Shown: positions 1 to 8,430 of the stretch, piece by piece | Numbering within the stretch: position 1 is the first letter of the stretch | How the letters are laid out: the number at the start of each line of letters is the position of its first letter | Assembly: GCA_030141605.1 (NCBI GenBank) | Contig: JAQGDQ010002397.1 | Location: 42,556-99,672, forward strand | Direction of reading: 5' to 3' | DNA length: 57,117 nt | Source: Tubiluchus corallicola | Taxonomy: Eukaryota > Priapulida > Priapulimorpha > Priapulimorphida > Tubiluchidae | Program-made: the position numbers and the translations under genes | Notes under the pieces: model-generated | Seen by the model: the letters and a program-made list of their open reading frames with translations, nothing else | Told to the model about the DNA's origin: nothing | Database searches by the model: none

Positions 1-1
1 G

Positions 2-548
2 GAGTATGACTACGTCATATTTACAAGTGCTGTAACGGTGGAGCACTTCAAAGAGCATTTTGCAGACTATTCGTTTGGTAAAATAATATGTTTGGGAGAA
101 GCGACAGACAACACCCTGCACAAACATACCGGCAAAAGAGCAGATTTTATACCGACAAAATCCACTTCCGGCGGGATAAAATCTTATTTTGACGGCCTTG
201 ATATCGAAGGGAAGCATTTTTTCCTTCCCGGAGCTGATTCGCGCTGGCAACCTCAATGAGTATTTTGTCAATTTTAGAGCAGCCGTCACTGCATAAATAT
301 ATACAGACCATGCCGATAATAATTTATCTGAGAGTTATGTCGATAGTTTTTTAGAAGCTTACCTTATCAAGGTCATAACGTTTTGCTCCCCATCTGCGGT
401 AAAAGCGTTCCTCGCCCAAGCAGAAATCAAGAATGATGTACAAACTGTGGCAATAGGCGCAACCACAGGAAATTATCTGGTAAAGCAGGGAATTGATGCC
501 CAGTACCCTAAAAAATATTCTATTAAAAGTATGGTAAATATCCTATAA
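2..548 (+). pseudogene. hemD: uroporphyrinogen-III synthase (HemD), 5'-truncated by window edge and broken
   Basis: HemD closes and isomerises hydroxymethylbilane to uroporphyrinogen III, the step after HemC in tetrapyrrole synthesis. The reading begins inside the protein with YDYVIFTSAVTVEHF, then a GKIICLGEAT segment and an IPTKSTSGG segment, all in HemD order. At about 230-243 the homology moves by one base into another frame and passes a TAA at 294-296. It then continues with ITFCSPSAVKAF and VAIGATTGNYL, the hallmark C-terminal HemD blocks, to TAA at 546-548. One frameshift and one nonsense codon therefore split the gene. hemB follows 21 bp later, as expected for a hem operon. A cobA-hemD fusion cannot be excluded because the 5' end lies outside the window. 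Sequencing error could explain one lesion but less easily both. Confidence 0.75.
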
Positions 549-569
549 TGCCCTTCGGAGGTGTTTTTT

Positions 570-1547
570 ATGGAGCAGACACCCATTAAGCGCAACAGAA
601 GGCTGCGTAGCTCTGAGGGCGTTCGCAAACTTGTCAGGGAGACGGCTTTGGATGTTTCCGATCTCATCTATCCGCTATTTGTTGTGGAAGGGGCAGGGAT
701 TAAGCGCGAAGTTCCATCCATGAAAGAAGTTTATCAAATGAGTGTTGACAATGTTGTCAAGGAGTGCGAACTTCTCTGTGAACTTGGCGTATTGGGCGTT
801 ATTCTGTTTGGCATACCTTCCTTCAAGGATGAGCTCGGTAGCTCAGCACACCTTGAGGATGGTGTGATACAGAGAGCTGTCGCTGAAATAAAGTCAAGAT
901 GTCCCAGTCTTATAGTTATTACCGACGTATGCCTATGTGAATACACAAGCCATGGACACTGTGGTGTTATAACTGACGGCATTGTTGACAACGATAGAAC
1001 ATTGCCTATACTTAGCATGGAGGCTTTGAGTCATGCAAAAGCGGGAGCGGATATTGTGGCTCCAAGCGATATGATGGACGGCAGAGTGAGACACATGCGA
1101 CAAACCCTCGACGTGAACGGTTTTTGTAATGTGCCGATCCTGAGTTATGCCGTGAAGTATGCGTCAGCGTATTATGGCCCATTCCGCGATGCTGCGATGT
1201 CTGCGCCGTCTTTTGGCGACAGGCGCACCTATCAGATGGACTACGCCAACAGAAGGGAGGCCATCAGGGAAGCGCTGTCAGACATCGACGAAGGGGCGGA
1301 TATAGTCATGGTAAAACCTGCCCTAGCTTATCTTGATATTGTTAGGGAGATAAAAGACGTTGTAAATGTCCCCTTAGGGGCGTACAATGTGTCTGGAGAA
1401 TATTCCATGATAATACAAGCTGAAGCTGCCTCGCTGATAGACGGAGACAGTGTCATCATGGAGACCCTGACATCTATGAAACGCGCAGGAGCCGATATCA
1501 TATTCACCTATTTTGCAAAAAGAGCTGCTGCTACGCTTTTGAGGTAA
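570..1547 (+). CDS. hemB: delta-aminolevulinic acid dehydratase (porphobilinogen synthase)
   Basis: HemB condenses two 5-aminolevulinate molecules to porphobilinogen in the cytosol. The 325-residue product has the usual family length. Visible signatures are the zinc-type cysteine cluster CLCEYTSHGHCG, the substrate-binding segment DIVAPSDMMDGRV, Lys196 in YAVKYASAYYGPFRDA and the Schiff-base Lys249 in VMVKPALAYLDIV. I chose ATG 570 because GGAGG at 557-561 lies about 8 bp upstream; the in-frame GTG at 561 overlaps that ribosome-binding site. The gene sits between the broken hemD and the DUF815 ATPase (9 bp gap), probably as one operon. All catalytic residues look intact, so loss of function is not apparent here, unlike its upstream neighbour. 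Confidence 0.97.
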   Translation: MEQTPIKRNRRLRSSEGVRKLVRETALDVSDLIYPLFVVEGAGIKREVPSMKEVYQMSVDNVVKECELLCELGVLGVILFGIPSFKDELGSSAHLEDGVIQRAVAEIKSRCPSLIVITDVCLCEYTSHGHCGVITDGIVDNDRTLPILSMEALSHAKAGADIVAPSDMMDGRVRHMRQTLDVNGFCNVPILSYAVKYASAYYGPFRDAAMSAPSFGDRRTYQMDYANRREAIREALSDIDEGADIVMVKPALAYLDIVREIKDVVNVPLGAYNVSGEYSMIIQAEAASLIDGDSVIMETLTSMKRAGADIIFTYFAKRAAATLLR

Positions 1548-1556
1548 GGTTAAACT

Positions 1557-2288
1557 ATGTGGCAAAATAACGTCGCCTTCAGATGGCGCAAAGACAACGT
1601 TGACCCCATTGTGGTAGACCTGGAATTGATAGATGAGCTTATCGCTCTGGATGAGCAAAAACGCATAATTTACAAAAATATAGATGCGTTCACAAGAGGG
1701 AAGCCAGCTTTGGATATGTTGCTATGGGGAGAGCCGGGTGGCGGAAAATCCTCCATGGTGAAGCTGCTGTTGCGGGATTTCAGCGACAGATATCTAAAGG
1801 TTGTGGAGTTTGACACAGGGTACGTCAAGAACGTCTACGGCCTTTACAAGCTGGTAAGAAGACAGCCTTACTACTACGTCATATTTTTTGATGATCTCTC
1901 GTTTGACACGAACAATGAAGCATATCGTCAGTTTAAGTCTATCGTGGAGGGCGGGCTTGAAGAAAAGCCGCGTAACGTAATATATACGGTCACCACAAAC
2001 CGCAGATTCCTCATGGGAGCAACCGCAAGGGATAGCAGTGACGACATATTTGAAAGGGATGAAGATCATGAGAGACTCTCCCTTTGCAACCGTTTTGGTC
2101 TCACCGTAAGGTTTTCAAGCCTGGAGCAGCCCGATTTTTACAAGATCGCTACATACTACCTCAAAAAGTTTAAAGTGGCCCCATTTGAGGGCTGGGAAAA
2201 AGAAGCGGAATCTTTTGCTCTCAATAAAGGCGGTAGATCTGGCAGGACAGCAAAGCAGTTTGCAATATACAAATCTGTAGTATCGTAA
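1557..2288 (+). CDS. DUF815-family AAA ATP-binding protein
   Basis: This 243-residue protein matches the DUF815 (PF05673) family of small AAA-type ATPases, whose role is not established. The Walker A motif GEPGGGKSS lies near residue 60 and the Walker B-like YVIFFDDLSFD near residue 105. A TVTTNRRFL segment near residue 145 looks like sensor 1. The C-terminal part contains a KGGRSGRTAKQF segment that may carry an arginine finger. It starts 9 bp after the hemB stop with an AGGTAAGG ribosome-binding site, so it is probably cotranscribed with hemB, although nothing links it functionally to haem synthesis. Length is typical and no lesion is visible. Confidence 0.85.
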   Translation: MWQNNVAFRWRKDNVDPIVVDLELIDELIALDEQKRIIYKNIDAFTRGKPALDMLLWGEPGGGKSSMVKLLLRDFSDRYLKVVEFDTGYVKNVYGLYKLVRRQPYYYVIFFDDLSFDTNNEAYRQFKSIVEGGLEEKPRNVIYTVTTNRRFLMGATARDSSDDIFERDEDHERLSLCNRFGLTVRFSSLEQPDFYKIATYYLKKFKVAPFEGWEKEAESFALNKGGRSGRTAKQFAIYKSVVS

Positions 2289-2399
2289 ACTGGATCACAC
2301 TTTAGATGATATTACAAAAAATAAATAGAAAATCGATTAGAGCAAGTTTTTTTGCATCAGGTGCCAACTGGGTACAAATTTTTAGGAGATGCTGTAAAG

Positions 2400-2670
2400 A
2401 TGAACAAGGAACAACTTACAACAAAAATTTCTAATATGACAGACCTTACAAAGGGCGACATCACCAAGTTTTTGAACGCTTTCACGGAAGCCGTTGTTGA
2501 AGACCTGCAAAACGGTGGTAAAGTATCCCTGGTAGGCTTTGGCGTATTCAAGGTCACAGACCGTGTGGCGAGGAAAGGCTACAACCCGAATGGCGGAAAG
2601 AGATAGACATACAGGAAGAAAACTCAAAGTTTCAACCCGGAAAAGGCTCAAGGATGTCGTCGGCAGATAG
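2400..2670 (+). pseudogene. HU-type nucleoid DNA-binding protein, two frameshifts near the 3' end
   Basis: HU proteins are about 90-residue dimeric architectural DNA-binding proteins. The open frame from ATG 2400 (TTTAGGAGATG upstream) gives NKEQLTTKI, KVSLVGFGVFKV and ARKGYNPNGGK, then stops early at 2604-2606 after 68 residues. The missing tail is present in other frames: EIDIQEENSKFQPGK in the frame one base back, then LKDVVGR followed by TAG at 2668-2670 in the third frame. Both shifts behave as single-base losses in short homopolymers (AAA near 2595 and GG near 2645). Restored length would be about 90 residues. Either the gene is decaying or the assembly has indel errors here. An arm-less 68-residue HU made as read would lack part of the DNA-binding beta-ribbon arm and the C-terminal helix. 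Confidence 0.8.
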
Positions 2671-2783
2671 ACCTTAGAATGTAGCCGGTGGGGATATATC
2701 ATCTGGGGGCTTTTCGGCAAATTCGTATTTTTCATGGACATATAAGCTGTAACGTCCCAAAGCACACTCATTCCCAAAAAGGT

Positions 2784-3095
2784 TTAGTTCGATTTATCTA
2801 CAGAATTTATCAGGTAGTCTATCAACAGATCTTTTTCTTTGTGTGCTTCGTCGTTTTCTATCAGCCAGTTTGCAAATGTTCTTGCTTGGTCCAAATTTTG
2901 GAAACATACGGTTGCTCTGCCCGCCTCATCAAAACATTCCGTGAAGATGACATTACTTAAAATCGGCGTTTCCACTTTCTCAGGGATTATCGGCTCTGTC
3001 GTGACGCATATCCGTGAGCAACTCATTGATAGTATTAGCATGCTCTGTAGCACTATCAGCTTCTTCCACTCTATTTTTTCGCAAAATAGTCTCAT
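2784..3095 (-). CDS. candidate outer-membrane spanin-like lipoprotein (Rz1-like), overlapping gene
   Basis: This frame overlaps the preceding 100-residue gene by more than 100 bp in a different register, the typical nested Rz/Rz1 arrangement of phage lysis cassettes. An N-terminal hydrophobic stretch VLQSMLILSMSC ends in a cysteine, resembling a lipoprotein signal, though Ser at position -3 is a poor lipobox. The predicted mature part is short and begins SRICVTTEPIIPEK, with prolines common in outer-membrane spanins. The first ATG is used for the coordinate, but an internal ATG or GTG nearer the hydrophobic segment may be the real start. The call rests on position and architecture, not on sequence identity. 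Confidence 0.45.
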   Translation of the reverse strand: MRLFCEKIEWKKLIVLQSMLILSMSCSRICVTTEPIIPEKVETPILSNVIFTECFDEAGRATVCFQNLDQARTFANWLIENDEAHKEKDLLIDYLINSVDKSN

Positions 3096-3282
3096 CCTTC
3101 ACTCTTCCCACGGCATTAATGTAGTCTTCATAATTCTCTTTTATCCCCCTTAATTCTCTCTTAAGAGAATAAAGAGTTCTTCTCATATCAAGATACTTGC
3201 TCCTGTAATGAAGCAACCCAACAGCGCTAACAACAATAGCCGCCACTGCACCAATTGTCCCTATTATCCTTTCTTTTAACAT
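2980..3282 (-). CDS. candidate inner-membrane spanin-like protein (Rz-like)
   Basis: A 100-residue product with one N-terminal membrane segment (IIGTIGAVAAIVVSAVGLL) is followed by a long charged, helix-prone region rich in Arg, Lys and Glu. This is the architecture of i-spanins, which join inner and outer membranes during phage lysis in diderm hosts. It overlaps the stop of the upstream holin-like gene in a GTGATG junction, so either GTG 3285 or ATG 3282 could be used, with AAGGTG as the ribosome-binding site. The nested downstream frame (2784-3095) would be its o-spanin partner. The family is not recognised by sequence; the assignment comes from gene order and topology. Confidence 0.5.
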   Translation of the reverse strand: MLKERIIGTIGAVAAIVVSAVGLLHYRSKYLDMRRTLYSLKRELRGIKENYEDYINAVGRVKDETILRKNRVEEADSATEHANTINELLTDMRHDRADNP

Positions 3283-3509
3283 CACTGCACCTTTTCACTC
3301 TCTCCCTTTGCCTGAGATGCCTGCACTTTTGCATCTCCATACCCCTTTATCCCCACGTAAGCCGGAAGAGTGCCCGCCAATATGGGCATAGTTAAGCCTA
3401 GCCAACTCTCAGAATATCCATGCAAAATAGATAATACGCCGAATACCCCTACATATGCGGAAGCAATGATTACAGTTATAAATTTTCTGCTATTAATCTT
3501 CTTCTTCAT
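3282..3509 (-). CDS. small two-membrane-segment protein, probable phage holin
   Basis: A 75-residue protein begins MKKKINSRK and contains two hydrophobic stretches (FITVIIASAYVGVFGVLSI and LGLTMPILAGTLPAYVGI) and a charged C-terminus ending EKVQ. Small size, two membrane segments and a place directly after a peptidoglycan hydrolase fit a phage holin, which would permeabilise the inner membrane. ATG 3509 overlaps the stop of the M15 peptidase gene in ATGA, and its own stop overlaps the next start, so the cassette appears translationally coupled. A phage-neck or cell-envelope role cannot be ruled out. Confidence 0.55.
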   Translation of the reverse strand: MKKKINSRKFITVIIASAYVGVFGVLSILHGYSESWLGLTMPILAGTLPAYVGIKGYGDAKVQASQAKGESEKVQ

Positions 3510-3856
3510 ACGTATATCCACATTTTATTTTCAGATTTATCTTTATCTACGTCCACATGAACGAATGTTTCGCCAACCCCTATTCTATTGAAACCAACCC
3601 TGATAAACGCATCTATCATGAAAAATCGCTCATCAGCACCACAGACAATATCCACAGCCAACCCCCTTAGATGTGAAGAGTTTTCACTCCCCCCTACGCT
3701 CCTATTGTGCGGTACACATCTGTATCCACTGGAAACCACCATAGGCTTTCCATACATTTTTCTAGCCCTGTCGATGGTTTTGCACAACGATGGAGAAATG
3801 TACTCCTCGCCACAACCGCATTTACAGGCAAATTCACCTTTTTTGAAGTAATTCAC
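3506..3856 (-). CDS. M15-family (M15_3) peptidoglycan peptidase, probable phage endolysin
   Basis: Predicted D-Ala-D-Ala-type carboxy/endopeptidase acting on peptidoglycan cross-links. The 116-residue protein shows FACKCGCG near the N-terminus, PMVVSSGYRC, the zinc signature SSHLRGLAVDI (His and Asp ligands) and the second histidine motif FVHVDVD near the C-terminus, all typical of the Peptidase M15_3 domain. I chose GTG 3856: AAGGAG lies 6 bp upstream, and GTGA overlaps the stop of the upstream gene. A longer in-frame GTG at 3880 would overlap that Shine-Dalgarno sequence. No signal peptide is seen, so export would need the neighbouring holin-like protein. The zinc ligands look intact. Confidence 0.85.
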   Translation of the reverse strand: MNYFKKGEFACKCGCGEEYISPSLCKTIDRARKMYGKPMVVSSGYRCVPHNRSVGGSENSSHLRGLAVDIVCGADERFFMIDAFIRVGFNRIGVGETFVHVDVDKDKSENKMWIYV

Positions 3857-4173
3857 GATGCACTCCTTACAACTTCCCACACGAGCCTACTCACAACCAC
3901 TGCGAGTATGCCTAAAAAAAGTTTGTCTCTATTTTCAACCCTTGTGTGTGTTTGATTTATCCTTTTTCTCAAAAAATCTAATTTTTCTTCAAAGCGTATG
4001 ATCTTCTCGTAAGAATCTGTAACCTTTTCCAGAGCATTGCAGATGTTGAGTAGCTCCAATTGTAATTTTTCCGTTTTTAGCACCAGTTCATGATTGTTTT
4101 CATTGGCTTTAGCTACCTTTTCTTCCAGCATTTTCAATCTTTCGTCATTCAGCTTGCTTTGCTGTGCTGCCAT
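3853..4173 (-). CDS. coiled-coil protein with C-terminal membrane anchor, XhlA-like lysis accessory protein
   Basis: The 106-residue product is mostly helix-forming and charged (KLNDERLKMLEEKVAKANEN onwards) with heptad-like leucines. It ends in one hydrophobic segment, LFLGILAVVVSRLVWEVV. This shape resembles XhlA-type proteins encoded next to holins and endolysins, where they assist membrane permeabilisation. ATG 4173 follows AAGGGTG; an in-frame GTG three codons earlier is less well placed. It is the first gene of the minus-strand lysis cassette and overlaps the endolysin start by GTGA. Assignment is by architecture and context. Confidence 0.5.
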   Translation of the reverse strand: MAAQQSKLNDERLKMLEEKVAKANENNHELVLKTEKLQLELLNICNALEKVTDSYEKIIRFEEKLDFLRKRINQTHTRVENRDKLFLGILAVVVSRLVWEVVRSAS

Positions 4174-4504
4174 ATAGTTCACCCTTATTCTATATTTGTT
4201 TTGATATGTCTACTCATTGCTACGTACAATACTTTAAAACAATGTCAAACTTGTGGAGTAATGAAAATGTGAGATAAACGCTGAACCCAGTCCTAGTTGG
4301 TGGGAAGCGCGTCACGTATTTTGAAAGTAATCCGATTAAGATCGAAAAAAGATGATGATAGACCGACAAACTGATAAAGCGCCATGTCAGACGTTTAACT
4401 GTCTCAAATCTCCCGTAATTATACCGCAAATACAGAATATTTTCAATGACAATCCGACGAGTACGACCAGAAATACGGAGATAAGTAGAAGGGACGGGGG
4501 AAAA

Positions 4505-4576
4505 GCTGGCGATAGGAATTGAACCCACAACCTGCTGATTACAAGTCAGCTGCTCTACCATTTGAGCTACGCCAGC
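4505..4576 (-). tRNA. tRNA-Thr (anticodon TGT)
   Basis: On the minus strand a 72-nt cloverleaf folds with acceptor stem GCTGGCG/CGCCAGC, D-arm TAGCTCAAATGGTAGAGCA, anticodon stem CTGAC/ATCAG with loop TTGTA giving TGT, and T-arm GTGGGTTCAATTCC. CCA is not encoded. Its 3' end faces the lysis cassette that begins about 330 bp downstream, a classic site for phage integration. Confidence 0.95.
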
Positions 4577-5028
4577 AATTAAGTCCCGACGCTTCCAAAC
4601 CATGACGCTTGAAAGCATAAAGATAATATGACATCAACCAACCTGTGTCAAGTATATTGTTAGTACAGTCATTTAAAAAAATCTTAACATGAGTAAAAAA
4701 TCGAATTAACTTGCCATTTTGCAATAGCAAGTGCGCCGAAGGGTGAGCCTGTAGCACAATCAACACTGCAGCTGGAACCGCTTGAACCAAGCAAAATCAC
4801 TTATGACGCCAAGGCAATACCACTCATACTACGTTAGATAATCGCTCTGCAAAACTTGGCAATATAGCTCAAAAATTCGGTTGACAAAACATAACAGCAA
4901 CTATCTCGATTATCAAAACAGCTTGTGCTACTGACTACGAAAATATAAAATCATGATTGATCTTTGTCTTTAATTATGTCACTCTTATGGATCGAATAAT
5001 TACTTTTCTTGAGGAGGGGGATGTCGTA
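4577..5028 (+). other. intergenic region between tRNA-Thr and gltS
   Basis: No gene is supported here. The stretch is AT-rich. A TTGACA at 4881-4886 could be a -35 element for gltS, but no convincing -10 lies at the right distance. GAGGAGGGGG at 5011-5020 is a strong ribosome-binding site that fixes the gltS start at ATG 5029. Confidence 0.5.
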
Positions 5029-6420
5029 ATGGTAAATTTGCAATCTATTATAGGCACACAAACGATAAGCGGTGGACAGTTAGAAAGCTTGATGGCTTAT
5101 CTTGCACTTTTGGGTTTATTGTTGTTCATCGCTATTGAACTTCGTCAAAGGATAAGCATATTTAGAAGTCTGTTCATTCCAGCGTCACTCATAGCTGGTC
5201 TGCTGGGGCTTGCTTTGGGTCAGTATGGCTTAAAAGTATTTCCTCAAGAAATGATGACAAGTATATCGAGTTTACCTGGCAGGCTGATCTCTGTCGTGTT
5301 TGCACCTATGTTGATAGGTGTTGCTTTCATTAATCCTAGGAAGGTAAAGGATATTGTGTTGCCACAGATCCTTTACAGCTATCTGGGCAGCTGCCTGCTG
5401 ATAGGCGTTCCTTTGCTGTTTGTCGCTCTTGTCTTAATACCTTTTGGAGATGCTAATCCGCTCTTTGGCACAATAATTGAGGTTGGCTGGGCAGGAGGTC
5501 ACGGTACTGCCGGTGGACTAGCCGATGAGTATGTAAAGTACGGATGGGAACCAGGCGGAGATCTGGGTCTGACATCTGCAACCGTGGGACTGTTTTATGG
5601 CATAATTGCGGGAATGTTCCTGATCAACTATGGAGTGAGAAAAGGATACACCGCTCATCTTCACGTACACAGTGAGCTGAATACGGGCAGTAATGACGGG
5701 GATATACTACCCAAAGAAAAGCAAGTTTCAGGATCTAAAGTCACTTTTAACAAGGATGTTGTTGAAACGTTCGCCTTTCATGCAGCTTTAATAGGCATCG
5801 CTATTCTAATAGGTAAGGTAATAGTGCTTCTCATCAAATGGTCAACCGGCTTCTCTATGCCCCTATTCCCCATGGCGATGATGGGCGGCTTCATATTGAA
5901 TCTCATTTTAGAAAGGACAAAATACAAGGAAGCCATCGACAAGGAGACGTTAAATAGAATACAGACCCTTGCAATTGAGATACTCATTATCGCGGCTATT
6001 GCCAGTATTAAAGTTCCTGTGGTACTGGAATATGCAGCACCTTTCCTGCTGCTAATGGTTTTGGGCATGGGTGTCATGTACTTCTATTTTATGTACTTCG
6101 GTCCCAAGTTTTTCAAAGAGACGTGGTTTGAGAATGCCATCGTTAATTTCGGAGCCATGGCCGGGGTGACAGCTGTGGGGCTTATGTTGCTCAGGACCGT
6201 TGACCCTGAAATGAAAACAGACGTGTTCAAAGCATTTGCCCTTAGAGCACCCTTTTTTAGCCCATTCGCCGGCGGTGGACTTATTACGACCATGATGATT
6301 GTTGTGACGTACAAATACGGTGCCCTTATCATCGGTTCAATATTTCTTGCAAGCGCTGTTGCTATCGTCGTATTTGCAAGGTTCTCCGGCATTTGGAACA
6401 ATATGCCAAAAAAACGATAA
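5029..6420 (+). CDS. gltS: sodium/glutamate symporter
   Basis: GltS-family secondary transporter predicted to import glutamate (or a related acidic amino acid) with sodium. The 463-residue protein has many hydrophobic segments in two halves separated by a charged loop near residues 210-245. The first half carries the re-entrant-type glycine motif GWAGGHGTAGGLADEY followed by LTSATVGLFYGIIAG, both characteristic of GltS. It is somewhat longer than the ~400-residue E. coli protein. ATG 5029 was chosen for the GAGGAGGGGG ribosome-binding site 8 bp upstream. An opine-dehydrogenase family gene follows after 35 bp, probably in the same operon, so the substrate could be an opine or a glutamate derivative rather than free glutamate. 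Confidence 0.88.
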   Translation: MVNLQSIIGTQTISGGQLESLMAYLALLGLLLFIAIELRQRISIFRSLFIPASLIAGLLGLALGQYGLKVFPQEMMTSISSLPGRLISVVFAPMLIGVAFINPRKVKDIVLPQILYSYLGSCLLIGVPLLFVALVLIPFGDANPLFGTIIEVGWAGGHGTAGGLADEYVKYGWEPGGDLGLTSATVGLFYGIIAGMFLINYGVRKGYTAHLHVHSELNTGSNDGDILPKEKQVSGSKVTFNKDVVETFAFHAALIGIAILIGKVIVLLIKWSTGFSMPLFPMAMMGGFILNLILERTKYKEAIDKETLNRIQTLAIEILIIAAIASIKVPVVLEYAAPFLLLMVLGMGVMYFYFMYFGPKFFKETWFENAIVNFGAMAGVTAVGLMLLRTVDPEMKTDVFKAFALRAPFFSPFAGGGLITTMMIVVTYKYGALIIGSIFLASAVAIVVFARFSGIWNNMPKKR

Positions 6421-6455
6421 AAACATTCGGTTAAAAAAATGCCAAGGGGATGCGC

Positions 6456-7622
6456 ATGAGAAGTTTGGAGATAACTGTTTGTGGATGTGGAAATGGAGCT
6501 CACGCTTGTGCCGCTCTGCTTTCGAAAAAGGGACACAAGGTCTCCATATATAGCCCCTTGGCAGAAGAAGTAGAGAAGTTTAGGGAAAATAATTCTGACT
6601 TGAAAATGAGCTTGGAAGTAGGTGGAGAACAATTTGATGATCTCCCGCTAAATGTAGTTACTACTGACCCTGAAGAGGCTATTCCGAGCTCATCGGTTGT
6701 GTTTGTGATAGTTCCGGCCTTTGCACATTCAAATGTGGTGAACAATATCAGAAAACACCTTCCAAAAAAATCCTTGCTTGCCATAGTTCCGAGCCGAGGA
6801 GGTTTTGAATATGAAGCCAAGGCAAAGCTTGCGGGACATACAATCATGGGGCTGCAAACCCTGCCTTGGGCATGTAGAATCAAGGAATTTGGCAAATCTG
6901 TCCAGATTCTAGGAACAAAAAAATCTGTCCAAACCGGATGCATGCCCGAAGACATATCCGACATATATCTGAAGCAAATGGAAGACCTCCTTGACATCGA
7001 CCTTGACAAAGTTTCAAGCATGACAACCTTAACCCTAGGCAATGTGGGACAGATAATTCACCCGGGCATAATGTACGGCTTATTTAAAGATAATCCGAAT
7101 GTAACATACTTGAAAGATGAGACGCCCCTGTTTTACCAAGGAGTAGATGAGACTGTGGCGACGATCTTGAAAAACTTATCAGATGAAATAATATCGGTCG
7201 CACATGTTTTGTCGGAGAAGTATGGTATCGTTAATGCGGACGAAGTTCTACCTTTAGAAAAATGGCTTATGAACTCATACAACCACTCGATCAAAGATCG
7301 GACTTCGATGAAGACGATGTTTAACACAAATGAAAGCTATCAGGGGTTGAAAGTTCCTTCTAAAAAGGTAGACGATACCTACTATGCCCCCAACTTTCAC
7401 GACAGATACATCACGGAAGACGTTCCCTACGGACTATTGATAGTCAAATCCCTTGCTCAAATGATTCCGTTGGAAACTCCACAAATGGACGAAGTTATTA
7501 AAGGTTTGGGAAGGTGGAACGATGAAAACTACTTTGAAACCCTCATTGCCATCAAGAAATTTTCCAAAAAAAGTAGGATCCCAGAATTCTATTCCTATAA
7601 TGACATCAGCTCCCTCATGTAA
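6456..7622 (+). CDS. NAD/NADP-dependent octopine/nopaline dehydrogenase family protein
   Basis: These enzymes reversibly couple an amino acid and a 2-oxo acid into an opine using NAD(P)H. The 388-residue protein begins with a Rossmann fold containing CGCGNGAHACAALLSKKGH near residue 10. The C-terminal octopine-dehydrogenase domain contains the conserved LGNVGQIIHPGIMYG segment with the catalytic-type histidine. ATG 6456 has AAGGGG 6 bp upstream; an in-frame ATG at 6450 abuts that ribosome-binding site. The gene sits 35 bp behind gltS, so transport and oxidation of a glutamate-containing opine is a plausible joint role, but the substrate cannot be read from sequence. The coding frame is intact, unlike the decayed region that starts directly after it. 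Confidence 0.85.
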   Translation: MRSLEITVCGCGNGAHACAALLSKKGHKVSIYSPLAEEVEKFRENNSDLKMSLEVGGEQFDDLPLNVVTTDPEEAIPSSSVVFVIVPAFAHSNVVNNIRKHLPKKSLLAIVPSRGGFEYEAKAKLAGHTIMGLQTLPWACRIKEFGKSVQILGTKKSVQTGCMPEDISDIYLKQMEDLLDIDLDKVSSMTTLTLGNVGQIIHPGIMYGLFKDNPNVTYLKDETPLFYQGVDETVATILKNLSDEIISVAHVLSEKYGIVNADEVLPLEKWLMNSYNHSIKDRTSMKTMFNTNESYQGLKVPSKKVDDTYYAPNFHDRYITEDVPYGLLIVKSLAQMIPLETPQMDEVIKGLGRWNDENYFETLIAIKKFSKKSRIPEFYSYNDISSLM

Positions 7623-8430
7623 ACAATGTCAAAGTAAAGACGTCTCCTTTAACAACATTGCGGGGCATAACCACCGATACTAGATAATTGAATTTGCATG
7701 TCGCTGTGAAGAGGATGAGCTAACCGTCTGTCAGGTCTTCTTGTATCTCGATATTCTCTTTGCGAATTTTTTAGCAAAATTAGCAGATAGTCAGCCAGAA
7801 TGTGGCTTTTGCCCCGTATCTGCTGACGTTGTAAAATATTCAACAAATTTTTAAACAATTATTTATGCTTTTTAAACAACGCAAGCGTCCCATCTTGCAT
7901 ATTTTGGAGTTGTACTTAGGGTATCAACAATGGCATTTCTGCCAATTATCCCTCTGCTTCTCGATTAGACCTGTGTTGCACCACGGCAAACCTTACATTG
8001 CACAAAATTTAATCACTTCACGGCAAACCCCCACCGTTACTATATTTCGCATGTGGAAAGTCTGTTAATATCTTCTTAGCTAAAATATGAAAAATTTTCA
8101 ACAGGCACCATACACAGATTACGGTCGAGCTAAATGTATGAAATCTTCGCTCACCTTTGGCTCAATATTTTATGGGATATAAAAATCTGAAGAGTTTGAC
8201 AAGAGATGCGGTGGGTAGATAAACCGCAGCGCAACGCTTTATACAGATGCACACAAAGCATAATATCAAGTCCGTCTGATTGGCAAATAAATCGTCAGTT
8301 ACGGCAGTTCAGGGAATGTAAGCTCGGTGGTTTGGAGGATATGTTTTCCTCAAAATATCACAGCCGGCGCCGTCGAGGTAAGCAAAGTGATTTTATGCCT
8401 CCTCATAAAATACACCTCCGCCCACTTCAT
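7623..8430. other. decayed non-coding stretch
   Basis: No gene can be supported in these ~800 bases. Short open stretches exist on both strands but lack ribosome-binding sites and recognisable motifs. A minus-strand piece at 7649-7858 (LADYLLILLK) looks weakly protein-like but was not identified. The region reads as old, mutated coding DNA. Confidence 0.5.

Noticed and set aside
4220-4618. Open frame over tRNA-Thr on the minus strand
   Set aside because: It overlaps the tRNA and has no ribosome-binding site or recognised motif.
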